Of a stretch of 64,000 nt of DNA, positions 17,898 to 26,913 are shown piece by piece. Source of the stretch: CAVYXZ01 sp963772595 (GTDB lineage: Bacteria; Chloroflexota; Anaerolineae; Aggregatilineales; Phototrophicaceae); assembly GCA_963772595.1 (NCBI GenBank), contig CAVYXZ010000009.1, positions 1-64,000 of the forward strand, in the 5' to 3' direction. The notes beneath the pieces are model-generated. The model worked only from the letters and a program-made list of their open reading frames with translations, did no database searches and had not been told where the DNA came from. A program made the position numbers and the translations under genes. The stretch's first letter is position 1; every line of letters starts with the position of its first letter.

Positions 17898-19409
17898 CTA
17901 CCCGGCACAGACGGCAGGATCGACGCGCCGCACTTCGATGCGATCCTCGGTCTTGAAGGGTATCGTCTGCTCCAGCGTGGTCCACTGCTCCATGAGCGCG
18001 GTCAAGCGCTGCCCGCGCGAGTCTTTGATCCATTCGCCCAGCAGAGGCGTCATCAGCATGAGCGTGGCGGGCTGATCCTCGACGGTCAAGAAGGCGCAGG
18101 CGTCGTCCAGCAGGTCCTTGCGGGCGCGAAAATCGACAAAAGGCGTGTCTGGCAACCCTACCCACCAGGTCGCATCGCCGAGAATGCGCTCATCCGGCCC
18201 GACCGCCGCGCGGACCTCGCTCAGCACCGTCTCGACGTTGGTCTCGCGGTTGAGCCACCAGCCGCCCAGATTGGAGGCGATGTTGCAGCCTAGCAGCAGC
18301 AGCACGACGATCCCGGTCAATCCCGGCAGAGCCAGGCGTCCCAGATGCAGCCTGCGCTGGCGGCGCGCGACTCGTTCCAGCATCGCGGCGACGCTCAACA
18401 TCATCAGCGGCATCCCCACCGCCAGATAGATCACGATGGTGTTGCGCTGGATCGCCAGGAAGACCAGAAAGCAAAGCAGGCTGATCGCCAGGAAACGCAG
18501 CGCCGGTTCGGCTCGTTTGCGCGCGGTCCAGAGCAGTGCGATCACCGGCCCCAGCACCAGCTCCAGACTGATGACTTGCAGCGGCAGCGGCAGCGTGTTG
18601 AGGGCAAAGAGCCACTTCAGATAGCGACGTGGTTCATCCAGGATGTTGCGCAGCAAATTACTGCCCGCGCCGTTATCGCGCAGTTGAACGAGGGCTTCGC
18701 GCGGGTCCTGCGCCACATAGATCAGGTAAGGCAGCGCGGCCAGCCCGGCTCCCAGCCCCAGCCAGAGAATCCGCCGCCACCAGGGCGGTCTGTCGTCGGC
18801 TGCGAAAAGATCGAGCAGGCAGAGCACGAAGACCGCTGCACAGACGAAGGCCCCCAGCGGGTGAGACAGGGCCGCGAGCACGGCTCCGGCCCCGGCCAGC
18901 AGATAAGCACGCGGATCGGATCGGCGGCTGGCGTGAGCAGCGGCCAACAGCGCCAGGAGCACGAAGACGGTCTCCGTTGCTTCGACCCGTCCGGCCCGCG
19001 CGTTCATCAGAAAGAGGGTCTCGGCGCTCAATAACAGCGCGGCCAGGCCCGGCACACGAGACTGCGCGCCGAAGAGCACCCGGCCCAGGGCGTAGGTCAG
19101 CAGCAGCGCGATCAGGCCCAGCGCAACGGTCGTCAGGCGGATGTACAGATGGGTGAAACCAAAAAGCTTGAATACGGCGGCCTTCAGGACCAGATCGACC
19201 GGCGGCATCCAGTAGGTACGCTGGGCGATGTCGTGAAAGCCATCCATGATGGGCGTGCCCAGGTAGCCCTGAGTTACGAGGGTATAGCCGGGATTGCTGA
19301 AAAAGCTCTCGTCTACGGTAATACGTGGATAGTAGCTTAGGGCGGGCAGGGCCAGCAGCAGATAGAGCAGGAGCGCTGCCACAAGCAGTGGGTCAAGACG
19401 ACGCTTCAT
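17898..19409 (-). CDS. GT-C fold membrane glycosyltransferase (PMT/ArnT-like, GT39/GT83 type)
   Basis: A 503-residue polytopic protein with about ten hydrophobic helices. The first periplasmic loop has an acidic V-D-E-S motif (about residue 33), the position of the catalytic D-E in GT-C enzymes, and FGFTHLYIRL leads to the second membrane pair. Such enzymes move sugars from polyprenyl-phosphate donors to proteins or glycolipids at the outer face of the membrane. The C-terminal 110 residues form a soluble domain. Its stop is adjacent to the convergent thioredoxin stop. Donor and acceptor are unknown. Confidence 0.8.
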   Translation of the reverse strand: MKRRLDPLLVAALLLYLLLALPALSYYPRITVDESFFSNPGYTLVTQGYLGTPIMDGFHDIAQRTYWMPPVDLVLKAAVFKLFGFTHLYIRLTTVALGLIALLLTYALGRVLFGAQSRVPGLAALLLSAETLFLMNARAGRVEATETVFVLLALLAAAHASRRSDPRAYLLAGAGAVLAALSHPLGAFVCAAVFVLCLLDLFAADDRPPWWRRILWLGLGAGLAALPYLIYVAQDPREALVQLRDNGAGSNLLRNILDEPRRYLKWLFALNTLPLPLQVISLELVLGPVIALLWTARKRAEPALRFLAISLLCFLVFLAIQRNTIVIYLAVGMPLMMLSVAAMLERVARRQRRLHLGRLALPGLTGIVVLLLLGCNIASNLGGWWLNRETNVETVLSEVRAAVGPDERILGDATWWVGLPDTPFVDFRARKDLLDDACAFLTVEDQPATLMLMTPLLGEWIKDSRGQRLTALMEQWTTLEQTIPFKTEDRIEVRRVDPAVCAG

Positions 19410-19654
19410 CAGGACATTCTCTCGGCCAGCAGATGCCTCCCTATCTTACGCCGATATGCGCTGCTGAAGCGAAAGACTTCGCTCCGGCTTGAGCGGATAC
19501 AGCAGTGCGGCGTCCCTTTTCCTGCACGCGATAGCGGACGATCTTGCGCACGAGGTCAAGGGGTGACAGCGCTCATTGGCTCCGTCCAATTCTTTGCTGT
19601 GGCAGCAATCCTGGGGCTATACTGATTCTGTGAACTGTCCCCCGGAGATTCGAC

Positions 19655-20584
19655 GTGGCTGACGCCGCCGCCCATTCCTTTGCAGCCCGGCGCTGGTTGC
19701 CCTTCTTCATCCTGGTGGGGGCGGTGATTTCCATGTCCATCGTCCCCATTCTGACGCGCTACGTGCAGGCGGACAATGTCCCCTCGCTGACGATTGCCGT
19801 ACTGCGCATGATCCTCACGGCGGCCATCTTCAGCCCTTATGTGCTGGGACGAAGCCGCGATGCCCTGCGCCAGATGAGCCGCCGCGACATCGCCTTTACC
19901 GTGGTGGCCGGGCTGACCTTCGCCACCAGCCTGACCTGTCTCTTTACGTCGCTGGAATATACCGTCGTGCTGATCGCCATTCTGCTGTCGAACACACATC
20001 CGGTCATCGTCGCGCTGATTGAGCGGCTGGTGCTAAAGACTCGGCTGGGCTGGCAGGTCTGGTTAGGGCTGGCGCTGACACTGGCCGGGGCGCTGGTCTT
20101 CGCCCTGGCGGGGCTGCGCACGAGCGGCAACATGGGGCCGAATCCGCTGCTGGGCATGGCGCTGGCGATCTGCACGGCGCTGGCCCAGGCGAGCTACTTC
20201 GTCGCGGGGCGCTCGGTGCGCCAGCGAGTCTCGACGCCGGTCTTCATGTGGCTGGCGATGGTCTTCGGCGCGCTGCTGGGCCTGTTGATCGTCCTGCTGG
20301 GCCGGGTGCCGGTGCTGGGCTTCTCGCCGCAAAGCTACGGCCTGATCCTGCTGCTGACCGTTGCAGGTCAGGTGATCGGTCAATCGCTGCTGGCCTATTG
20401 TCTGGCGCTGCTGCCCGCCACCCTCGTCGCCATTTCGATGCAGGGCATCTTCGTCTTCAGTTCGATCTGGGCGATATTCGCCTTCGGCGAGCACCCGGAT
20501 CTCCTCCAACTGGCCGCCAGCGCGGTGATTCTGGCCGGGGTCGTCTTCACCATTGCGCGGCAGTCGCCGGAGGCCGCAGGATGA
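19655..20584 (+). CDS. DMT-superfamily (EamA) transporter, copy 1 of 4
   Basis: A 309-residue, ten-helix membrane protein made of two EamA repeats (about 15-150 and 165-305). The start is a GTG with GGAG upstream. It is the most divergent of the four copies: its first helix lacks the WGA-x-FVR motif of the others. EamA carriers export or import amino acids, nucleosides or other small metabolites, and the substrate here is unknown. It overlaps the next copy by four bases (ATGA), so the four genes are translated as one operon. Confidence 0.9.
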   Translation: MADAAAHSFAARRWLPFFILVGAVISMSIVPILTRYVQADNVPSLTIAVLRMILTAAIFSPYVLGRSRDALRQMSRRDIAFTVVAGLTFATSLTCLFTSLEYTVVLIAILLSNTHPVIVALIERLVLKTRLGWQVWLGLALTLAGALVFALAGLRTSGNMGPNPLLGMALAICTALAQASYFVAGRSVRQRVSTPVFMWLAMVFGALLGLLIVLLGRVPVLGFSPQSYGLILLLTVAGQVIGQSLLAYCLALLPATLVAISMQGIFVFSSIWAIFAFGEHPDLLQLAASAVILAGVVFTIARQSPEAAG

Positions 20585-21507
20585 GCGCTCTCAGCCTGTC
20601 TGCCGCGCGCAAAGCCTGGCTGCCTTATGCCGTGTTGGGATTGGCGATCCTGCTGTTTGCCTGGGGCGCAATCTTCGTCCGGTTGGCACAGGCTCAGGGG
20701 ATGCCCTCGCTGGCGATTGCCACGATCCGCTATGGCGCGGCCTGTCTGGTGCTGACGCCCTACGTCCTCAGCCGCCAGCGTGCCGCCCTGCGCCAGCTTT
20801 CCCGGCGCGACATTGCGCTGAACGCCCTGGCCGGTTTCCTGTTTGTCAGCTCGCTGGTGCTGTTTTACTCGGCGCTGGAACACACCACCATCCTGATCGC
20901 CAACGTCATCAACAACACGCATCCGCTGTGGGTGGGCCTGGTGGAAGTGCTGGCGATGGGTGTCGTGCTGGGCCGCCGGGTCTGGGTCGGGCTGGCGCTG
21001 GCCTTAGGCGGTCTGGTCCTGTTTGCGCTGGCCGGGGTTGAGGACTTTAGCCACATGGGGTCGGACCCGCTGCTGGGGGCAGGCTTGTGTCTGGTCGCGG
21101 CCTTCGTCGGCTCCGGCTATTTTCTCCTGGCTCGAATCCTGCGCCGCCGAGTCTCCACCTTGATCTTCATGTGGATCGCCATGCTGTCCGGCTCACTGCT
21201 GGCCCTGCTGGTCTGCCTGCTCAGCGGCACGGCGCTGCTGGGCTACCCGGCGATGGGCTACGTCTGGACACTGACGATGAGCTTCACCGCGCAGTTGATC
21301 GGCCACTCGCTGATGGCCTTCAGCCTGGCGCATCTGCCCGCGACCCTGGTGTCGATGTCGAATCAGGTGGTCGTCGTCCTCAGCGCGATTCTGGCCTTTC
21401 TGATCTTCGCCGAGACTCCCGGCCCGCTGCAAATCCTCGCCAGCGGCGTCATCCTCAGCGGCGTGGCGATCACCATCACGCGCCGTCCGCCGGAGGCCGC
21501 AGCATGA
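20581..21507 (+). CDS. EamA transporter, copy 2 of 4
   Basis: A 308-residue, ten-helix EamA protein. Its ATG overlaps the stop of copy 1. It has the shared opening FAWGAIFVRLAQAQGMPSL (residues about 27-45), the cluster's LSRRDI motif, and EHTTILIANVINNTHPLW in the fourth helix region. It is closely related to copy 3 along its whole length, including the nucleotide sequence, which points to recent tandem duplication. The C-terminus ends RRPPEAAA. Confidence 0.9.
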   Translation: MSALSLSAARKAWLPYAVLGLAILLFAWGAIFVRLAQAQGMPSLAIATIRYGAACLVLTPYVLSRQRAALRQLSRRDIALNALAGFLFVSSLVLFYSALEHTTILIANVINNTHPLWVGLVEVLAMGVVLGRRVWVGLALALGGLVLFALAGVEDFSHMGSDPLLGAGLCLVAAFVGSGYFLLARILRRRVSTLIFMWIAMLSGSLLALLVCLLSGTALLGYPAMGYVWTLTMSFTAQLIGHSLMAFSLAHLPATLVSMSNQVVVVLSAILAFLIFAETPGPLQILASGVILSGVAITITRRPPEAAA

Positions 21508-22445
21508 GCAGCCCGGCGATCAGCGTACCCGCGCAGCGCGCCTGGCTGCCCTTTGCCATGCTGGGTCTGGCCGTCGTACTGCTGTCCTGGGGGGCGACCT
21601 TCGTGCGTCTGGCGCAGGCCCAGGGGATGCCCTCGCTGGCGATTGCGGCTATTCGCTACAGCTTCGCCACCCTCATTCTGACGCCGTATATCCTGAGCCA
21701 TGAACGGGCCGCGCTGCGCCAACTCTCGCGGCGGGACATCACGCTCAACATTCTGGCCGGGATGCTGCTGGCGATGGCAGTGGTGGTGATCTTCTCGGCC
21801 CTGGAACACACCACCATCCTGATCGCCAACGTCATCAACAACACGCAGCCGCTGTGGGTGGCCGTCATGGAGGTACTGATTCTGGGCGCGGCGTTTGGCC
21901 GCCGGGTCTGGATCGGGCTGGCGCTGGCCCTGGCCGGGACAGTCCTGTTCACCCTGGCCGGGATGGAAGACCTGAGCCACATGGGATCGGACCCGCTGCT
22001 GGGCGGTGGGCTGGCGCTGCTCTCGGCACTGATCGCCTCGCTTTACCTGATCGTGGGGCGCGCGGTGCGCAGCCGCGTCCCGACACTGGTCTTTATGTGG
22101 ATTTCGCTGCTGGCCGGGTCGGTGTTAACCCTCAGCGTCAGTTTGGTCAGCGGAATGCCACTGCTGGGCTACCCGGCGGCGGGCTATCTGTGGACACTGG
22201 CGATGACCTTCACCGGGCAGTTGATCGGCCATTCGCTGGTCGCCTTCTGTCTGGCGCATCTGCCCGCCACCCTGGTCTCGATGTCGAGCCAGGCGGTCGT
22301 CGTGCTGAGCGCGGTCCTGGGCTTCCTGGTCTTCAACGAGACTCCTGGCCCGCTGCAAATCCTCGCCAGCGGGGTCATCCTCAGCGGTGTGATCGTCACC
22401 ATCCTCCACCGTCCAGGCAAAGGTGCGGGATGGTTGAGGCACTGA
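21504..22445 (+). CDS. EamA transporter, copy 3 of 4
   Basis: A 313-residue, ten-helix EamA protein starting with an ATG that overlaps the stop of copy 2 by four bases. It carries SWGATFVRLAQAQGMPSL and the same NVINNTQPLW helix as copy 2. The C-terminus (HRPGKGAGWLRH) differs from the other copies and overlaps the start of copy 4 by 16 bases. Together with copy 2 it is a candidate for forming heteromers, as some small DMT carriers do, but EamA proteins with ten helices usually act alone. Confidence 0.9.
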   Translation: MSSPAISVPAQRAWLPFAMLGLAVVLLSWGATFVRLAQAQGMPSLAIAAIRYSFATLILTPYILSHERAALRQLSRRDITLNILAGMLLAMAVVVIFSALEHTTILIANVINNTQPLWVAVMEVLILGAAFGRRVWIGLALALAGTVLFTLAGMEDLSHMGSDPLLGGGLALLSALIASLYLIVGRAVRSRVPTLVFMWISLLAGSVLTLSVSLVSGMPLLGYPAAGYLWTLAMTFTGQLIGHSLVAFCLAHLPATLVSMSSQAVVVLSAVLGFLVFNETPGPLQILASGVILSGVIVTILHRPGKGAGWLRH

Positions 22446-23347
22446 GCTTGCGCATCAGAACGCGACCCTGGGGCCCCTATGCGGCGCTCGGTCTGGGGAT
22501 CTTCGTCCTCAGCTGGGGCGCGATTTTCGTCCGCATTGCCCAGGCGCAGGGCGTTCCCTCGCTGGTGATCGCCGCGCTGCGCTATTCGACGGCTGCCGTG
22601 CTGCTCAGCCCCTACGCGCTCAGCCGTCACCGGGATGAACTGCGCCGCCTGTCCCGCCGCGACATCGGCCTGATCGCGCTGGCTGGAATGCTGCTGGTCA
22701 CGGCCCTGCTGGCGACTTTCATGGCGCTGGAACACACGACGGTTCTGATCGCCAATGTGGTCTCGAATACGAGTCCGCTGTGGGTGGCGCTGATGGAAGT
22801 GCTGATTCTGGGCGCGGTCTTCAGCCGCCGCGTGTGGATGGGCCTGGCGCTGGCCCTGGGCGGGACGCTGCTGTTCGCGCTGGCGGGCATCGAGGACCTG
22901 AGCGCGATGGGGTCCAATCCCCTGCTGGGGGCCGGGCTGGCCTTCGGCTCGGCGCTCTTCGGCGCGTCTTACTTCGTGCTGGGGCGCGCGGTACGCTCGC
23001 GCGTCTCGACGGCACCCTTCATGTGGATCTCGCTGCTATCGGGGTCCGCGCTGGCGCTGCTGATGGCCTTGCTGAGCGGCACCGCCCTGACCGGCTATCC
23101 GCTGGAAGGTTACTTCTGGATCCTGGTCGTCACGATCACCGGCCAGTTGATCGGACAGTATCTGCTGGCCTACTGTCTGGCGCATCTGCCCGCGACCTTC
23201 GTCTCGATCTCGCTTCAGGTGCTGGTCGTGCTGAGCGCGACGCTGGCCTTTCTGGTCTTCGGCGAGCGCCCCGGCCTGCTGCAAATCCTCGCCAGCGGCG
23301 TGATCCTGGCGGGGGTAGTCATCACCCTGGCCCGCCGGGAGCCTTGA
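22430..23347 (+). CDS. EamA transporter, copy 4 of 4
   Basis: A 305-residue, ten-helix EamA protein. I chose the ATG at 22430, which overlaps the end of copy 3 by 16 bases. The opening SWGAIFVRIAQAQGVPSL and the helix NVVSNTSPLW again mark it as a paralogue. It ends with ARREP and is followed by a -10-like TATAAT and a new transcription unit, so the four-gene transport operon ends here. Confidence 0.9.
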   Translation: MVEALSLRIRTRPWGPYAALGLGIFVLSWGAIFVRIAQAQGVPSLVIAALRYSTAAVLLSPYALSRHRDELRRLSRRDIGLIALAGMLLVTALLATFMALEHTTVLIANVVSNTSPLWVALMEVLILGAVFSRRVWMGLALALGGTLLFALAGIEDLSAMGSNPLLGAGLAFGSALFGASYFVLGRAVRSRVSTAPFMWISLLSGSALALLMALLSGTALTGYPLEGYFWILVVTITGQLIGQYLLAYCLAHLPATFVSISLQVLVVLSATLAFLVFGERPGLLQILASGVILAGVVITLARREP

Positions 23348-23474
23348 GACGGCTGTTTCTGTTGTATAATCTCCTTGAAAGAAGCCAGGCGAAGGATTTT
23401 GACCAATGGTCGCAGATTTGCGCGAACCGGGGCGGCGTGTGCTCGACGAAGTGGCTGAGGAAGCCGAGCACGAG

Positions 23475-24534
23475 CTAAGTCTGTGCCTGCCTTAGGTCAA
23501 AGCACCAGTTAATCGTAGCCTGCTGAGCATTACGCGCCGTGGTCCACATCTGAGACACATCCGCCAAATGCTCCAGGCTGCCCACGCGCCGTTTGAGGCA
23601 CTGGCGGCTCAAAATCGAGATTTCAATCTCCGCCATGTTGAGCCAGGAGCCGTGCTTGGGCGTGAAGTGGAACTCCAGCTTGCGCAGGATACGCCGCGCT
23701 TCTTCAGGCGCAAAGGCCTCGTAGAGTGCTGCTGGTGAGTGAGTGTTGAGATTATCCAGTACCACACGGATGACCTGTGCATCAGGAAAATGCACATCCA
23801 CCAACTCCTTCATGCACTGAGCAAAATCCACCTTTTTGCGCTTTCTGGTTGCTTTCACCTCACGCCAGCCGGCCAGCGGCTGACACATCATAAATAGGTT
23901 GGCCGTTCCTTCGCGCTTGTACTCATAGTCGTAGCGTTTCGCCCGTCCCGGTTGCAGCGGTAGCGGGTCCCGTTTGTCGCTGAGTAACTGAACCGGGCGT
24001 TCATCGAAGCACACTACCGGACGCACGGGTTGGAACGGTTCCGCATACAGGTCAAGCACATCCTCCATACGCCAGACGAAATCACTGCCCACAGTGGCTA
24101 TACACCACTGTTCTTTGCGCCAGGGCTTGAGTTCTTTTTTTCAGCGTCCGACGAACAGTTTCGTCTGAAATCGGTTCATCGATCACATGCAGTTCCACCA
24201 GGCGATCTGCTAAGAGTTGCATCGTCCAGGTTTCGCGCTCACCCGGTGCATCGCTACAGGCCAGAGCGACCAGAAACGCCTCTTGCTTACCATCCAACTT
24301 CTTCTCGCGTCCACGACGCGGTTGATCCTCCAAGCTGCGTCCTTCAACCCACCTTTGGCGGGTCCTGGCGACCGTCAACGGGGTGACCCCATGCAATGCC
24401 GCAATCTCGCCATCGGTCTTCCCCGCATCACTCCACAGCAGCGTTTGCGCTCGGCGCATGCTACGGGCTTTATGTTGACCGCTTCTCACGATGGCTTCCA
24501 ATTCCAGTCGATCTATCGCGCTCAATCTAATCAC
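23475..24534 (-). CDS. IS630-family transposase in two frames
   Basis: The upstream frame (24082-24534) holds the helix-turn-helix DNA-binding part (SAIDRLELEAIV... and GEIAALHGVTPLTVARTRQR). The downstream frame holds the DDE catalytic domain: VVCFDE, VVLDNLNTHS and HGSWLNMAEIEISILSRQ. The frames meet at a run of seven A (24135-24141 on the plus strand as T). Skipping one base there restores KELKPWRKEQWCIATVGSDF and joins the two parts. Its stop codon TAG lies at 23475-23477, outside the element, and is made by the TA target plus the next flanking base. It is probably active or was so recently. Confidence 0.85.
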
Positions 24535-24565
24535 ATGTTCTTTCTCGGCATGATATACTCCGTTT
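23478..24565. mobile_element. IS630-family insertion sequence (about 1.09 kb)
   Basis: Boundaries are inferred from the target gene: TA at 23476-23477 and at 24566-24567 flank the element, as expected from IS630-type TA duplication, and joining the flanks restores a reading frame. The terminal inverted repeats are weak (AGTCTGTGCC versus AAACGGAGTA). A second TA nine bases further right would also keep frame, so the right end is uncertain by nine bases. Confidence 0.75.
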
Positions 24566-24642
24566 TAGCAAGCATAGCGCTGGAGAACGTGTCGGCAACC
24601 TTTCTTGAACTTCTCGACAACGAGATGCCTGAGGATTAAGCC

Positions 24643-24822
24643 ATGAGCGACTTACTGGAGCAGATCGTCATCCTGACCGAGCAGCTTGACGACCGGGAAC
24701 GCGAGGCGCTGCTGGCCTATCTACAGCAGCTTGAGGGCGGGCGCGTCTTCCTCTGCCAGACGGAACGGAATATCTTCCTCGCGGCTGCGCTCAAGGACCT
24801 GGCTGATGAGGGTAAGGGCTAG
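24643..24822 (+). CDS. Small hypothetical protein (59 residues)
   Basis: Starts MSDLLEQIVILTEQLDDRER and ends LADEGKG. It is an acidic helical protein whose EREALLAYLQQLE segment resembles the first helix of small DUF2281-like antitoxins (compare the EERQQVLAYIEA of the antitoxin at 1.7 kb). It starts three bases after the stop of the IS-interrupted mini-gene, so the two were probably co-translated. No toxin gene follows. Confidence 0.55.
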   Translation: MSDLLEQIVILTEQLDDREREALLAYLQQLEGGRVFLCQTERNIFLAAALKDLADEGKG

Positions 24823-24836
24823 TTTCGCACAAGCCC

Positions 24837-25574
24837 TCACACGCTCAGAAAACTGTGATAGAGCTTATACAGACACTCGCTGAAGGCCATCGCTTCGTAA
24901 AAACTGTAGAGTACGCCTGGCTCCTCGGCATGGTAGAGACGGTAGGTCTCGAAATCGGCCTGCGTATAGAAGCTGATGGCCGCGTGCTGGTCGCCAGTGG
25001 GACCAGGATCGGAGTCCGGCAGGGTCGGCAGCCAGACACACCAGCTCGCCGCTTCGAGCGGGGTATGCGTCTTCACACGCTGCATATCGCTGGCGAGGAC
25101 CCGGTATTCGAGCGCTTCACCGCTGTGTTCACAGGTGCTGGTGACGGTTATCCAGGTGTTGGGGCCGTAGAGCAGCAGGGCCAGCGGTGCGTCGATCAAT
25201 GAGCAGACCTGGCTGCTGTTCCAACCGAAGGCTTTGACACTGTGATTGGTCGTCAGGGCGGAAAAAGGCGGGCATTGCAGCACGCAGCGCAGATCGGCAT
25301 CGTACCAGATCAACCCGGCGGCGCTCAGGCCGTCCAGGGTGCGCTGGACGTCCGCATCGCTCTGGCGGCTGGTCGCGCTGATGGCAATCGGCGCACTGGT
25401 CTGGGCGATCATGGTCCAGATCGTACGCAGGGTCTGGCATTCGTTGGGGCTGAGGGCCTGGAGCTGCTGTTGGGTACTGTGCAGGAGGGCGCTAATCTGT
25501 TCGGCCTGTTCGGGCCTGAATCGCTCCAGATCGCAGGAGCCGCCAGGACTACTGCTCAGGGGACCGGATGTCAT
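24837..25574 (-). CDS. Alkylmercury-lyase-like (MerB-fold) protein, probably not a demercurase
   Basis: About 245 residues from an ATG at 25574 preceded by GGAGAGGG, overlapping the PP2C stop by 26 bases. The N-terminal third looks like a winged helix (SDADVQRTLDGLSAAGLIWY). The middle resembles the MerB core: HSVKAFGWNSSQVCSLIDAP, then TSTCEHSGEALEY. The first core Cys (VCSLID) is kept, but the second catalytic Cys expected in the later F-C-C-H region is absent (HAAISFYTQ). This argues against C-Hg cleavage and for a reused scaffold. It is translationally coupled to the phosphatase, so a signalling or sensing role is plausible. The fold assignment is tentative. Confidence 0.5.
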   Translation of the reverse strand: MTSGPLSSSPGGSCDLERFRPEQAEQISALLHSTQQQLQALSPNECQTLRTIWTMIAQTSAPIAISATSRQSDADVQRTLDGLSAAGLIWYDADLRCVLQCPPFSALTTNHSVKAFGWNSSQVCSLIDAPLALLLYGPNTWITVTSTCEHSGEALEYRVLASDMQRVKTHTPLEAASWCVWLPTLPDSDPGPTGDQHAAISFYTQADFETYRLYHAEEPGVLYSFYEAMAFSECLYKLYHSFLSV

Positions 25575-26757
25575 GACCCTCTCCATCACCTTCGCTCGGC
25601 TTTTCAGCGGGCGGCGATGAGTTGCTGCTCGGCTTTTCCGGGCTGGTCGATTTGGACGCGGCGGCATCCGGGGCCTTCGATTTAGCTTGATTAGTCGAGG
25701 CTGTGCCGCCTGGTGCGGGGGTATCCGGGGTCTCGCTGTGGTCGCTGATGCGCTCAGCCTGCATTTTATCCTTGCTCAAACCGCTGTGCGAGGCGGTCGA
25801 GTTGGCGGCTTCGCTGCCGCCTTCGGGGACGATCTGGGCTTCGACCGTCGAGATAAAAGCCTGCCGGTCAGAGCGATCCGCCAGGACAATGGTGTCATCA
25901 TCGGCATTCTGAACTTCGGTGGTCGATTTGGAGTTTTCTGCGTCGCTGGCCTGCTCCGCCTGCGCGGCGGTCTCCTTCTCGACCTTGACGACGATCACGC
26001 TGACGTTGTCTTCGCCGCCCCGGTCGTTCGCCAGGTCGATGAGGCGCTTGCTGGCCGCGCTGGCCGTGTCTTCGGCCAGGACCATCTGCGCGATCTCAAA
26101 GGGTTTGACGTGCCGCGTCAGGCCATCGGAACAGAGGACCAGCCGGTCGCCGACCTCTAAGGCACTGGAATAAATATCGACGTCGAGGTCTTCGGCCTGG
26201 CCCAGCGCCCGGTAGAGGACGTTTTTCATGGGGTGGACTTCAGCCTGTTCCTGGGTGATGTGCCCGGCAGCCAGCATGGCTTCGACAAAACTGTGATCGG
26301 ACGTGATCTGCGTGATTTTGGTATCGGTCGGCTGAACGCGATAGGCCCGGCTGTCGCCGACGTGGGCCACAATGACGCGGTTGCCACGCACGAAAGCCAG
26401 GGTCACGGTGGTGCCCATGCCGTGCATTCCCGGTTCGTCCAGTGCGCGTTTAATGATCGAGCGGTTGGCCTGTTGGATGGCCGACGAGAGCTTGGCGCTG
26501 ACGAGGTCGTCGCTGAGCGACTTGAGGCTCTGCTGGCCGTTGAGCGTGTGGAGGGGCATCCCGGCCTGAATGGCTTCGATAGCGAGCGAACTGGCTTCCT
26601 CACCGGCTGCCGCACCGCCCATGCCATCCGCCACGACCGCCAGCACGAACTCTTCACCAGACCACAGATGGACGCTGTCTTCGTTGTTCTCGCGCACCAT
26701 GCCGACACTGGATAGCGCACTGCTTTGCAGTCGAACTCCATCCCCAGATTCCGGCAT
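25549..26757 (-). CDS. PP2C-family Ser/Thr protein phosphatase with disordered tail
   Basis: A 402-residue protein. The PP2C catalytic domain (about 8-243) shows the metal-site motifs RENNEDS (22-28), VADGMGG (42-48), HVGDSRAYRV, LCSDGLTRHV and GGEDNVSVIVV. About 150 residues of low-complexity, Ser/Thr/Ala/Pro-rich sequence follow, likely disordered and a possible phosphorylation target. There is no transmembrane helix, so it is cytoplasmic. A kinase-like gene is divergent, 156 bases away. Such pairs usually set the phosphorylation state of shared substrates. Confidence 0.93.
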   Translation of the reverse strand: MPESGDGVRLQSSALSSVGMVRENNEDSVHLWSGEEFVLAVVADGMGGAAAGEEASSLAIEAIQAGMPLHTLNGQQSLKSLSDDLVSAKLSSAIQQANRSIIKRALDEPGMHGMGTTVTLAFVRGNRVIVAHVGDSRAYRVQPTDTKITQITSDHSFVEAMLAAGHITQEQAEVHPMKNVLYRALGQAEDLDVDIYSSALEVGDRLVLCSDGLTRHVKPFEIAQMVLAEDTASAASKRLIDLANDRGGEDNVSVIVVKVEKETAAQAEQASDAENSKSTTEVQNADDDTIVLADRSDRQAFISTVEAQIVPEGGSEAANSTASHSGLSKDKMQAERISDHSETPDTPAPGGTASTNQAKSKAPDAAASKSTSPEKPSSNSSPPAEKPSEGDGEGHDIRSPEQ

Positions 26758-26913
26758 ACCGATCTCCTAAAGCCCTTGCCTATCTAATCATATTCTACAG
26801 GAGGCTCGGCACTGTGCAAGCGATAGCTCTCCTATTGTCGTTTTGTAACGTCAGAAATTTCCAGCCATTGCCTACTTTGCCTATTCAAGTTCTGAGCAAG
26901 CTGGGATATTCTT

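Larger units (their letters stand above)
23406..24639 (+). pseudogene. 47-residue gene interrupted by the IS630 element
   Basis: The left part (23406-23477) codes MVADLREPGRRVLDEVAEEA and four more residues. The right part (from 24568) codes ASIALENVSATFLELLDNEM and ends PED. Joining the two flanks at the TA target gives one uninterrupted frame of 47 codons with sensible amino-acid composition. The product would be an acidic, helical mini-protein. It stands three bases before the next 59-residue gene, so the pair looks like a small two-gene operon, possibly toxin-antitoxin in nature, although no family is recognised. A TATAAT at about 23364 could be its promoter. Confidence 0.75.

Noticed and set aside
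18345..19034. Plus-strand ORF of 229 codons opposite the glycosyltransferase
   Set aside because: It is glutamine/arginine-rich, antisense to a clear membrane protein, and has no ribosome-binding site.
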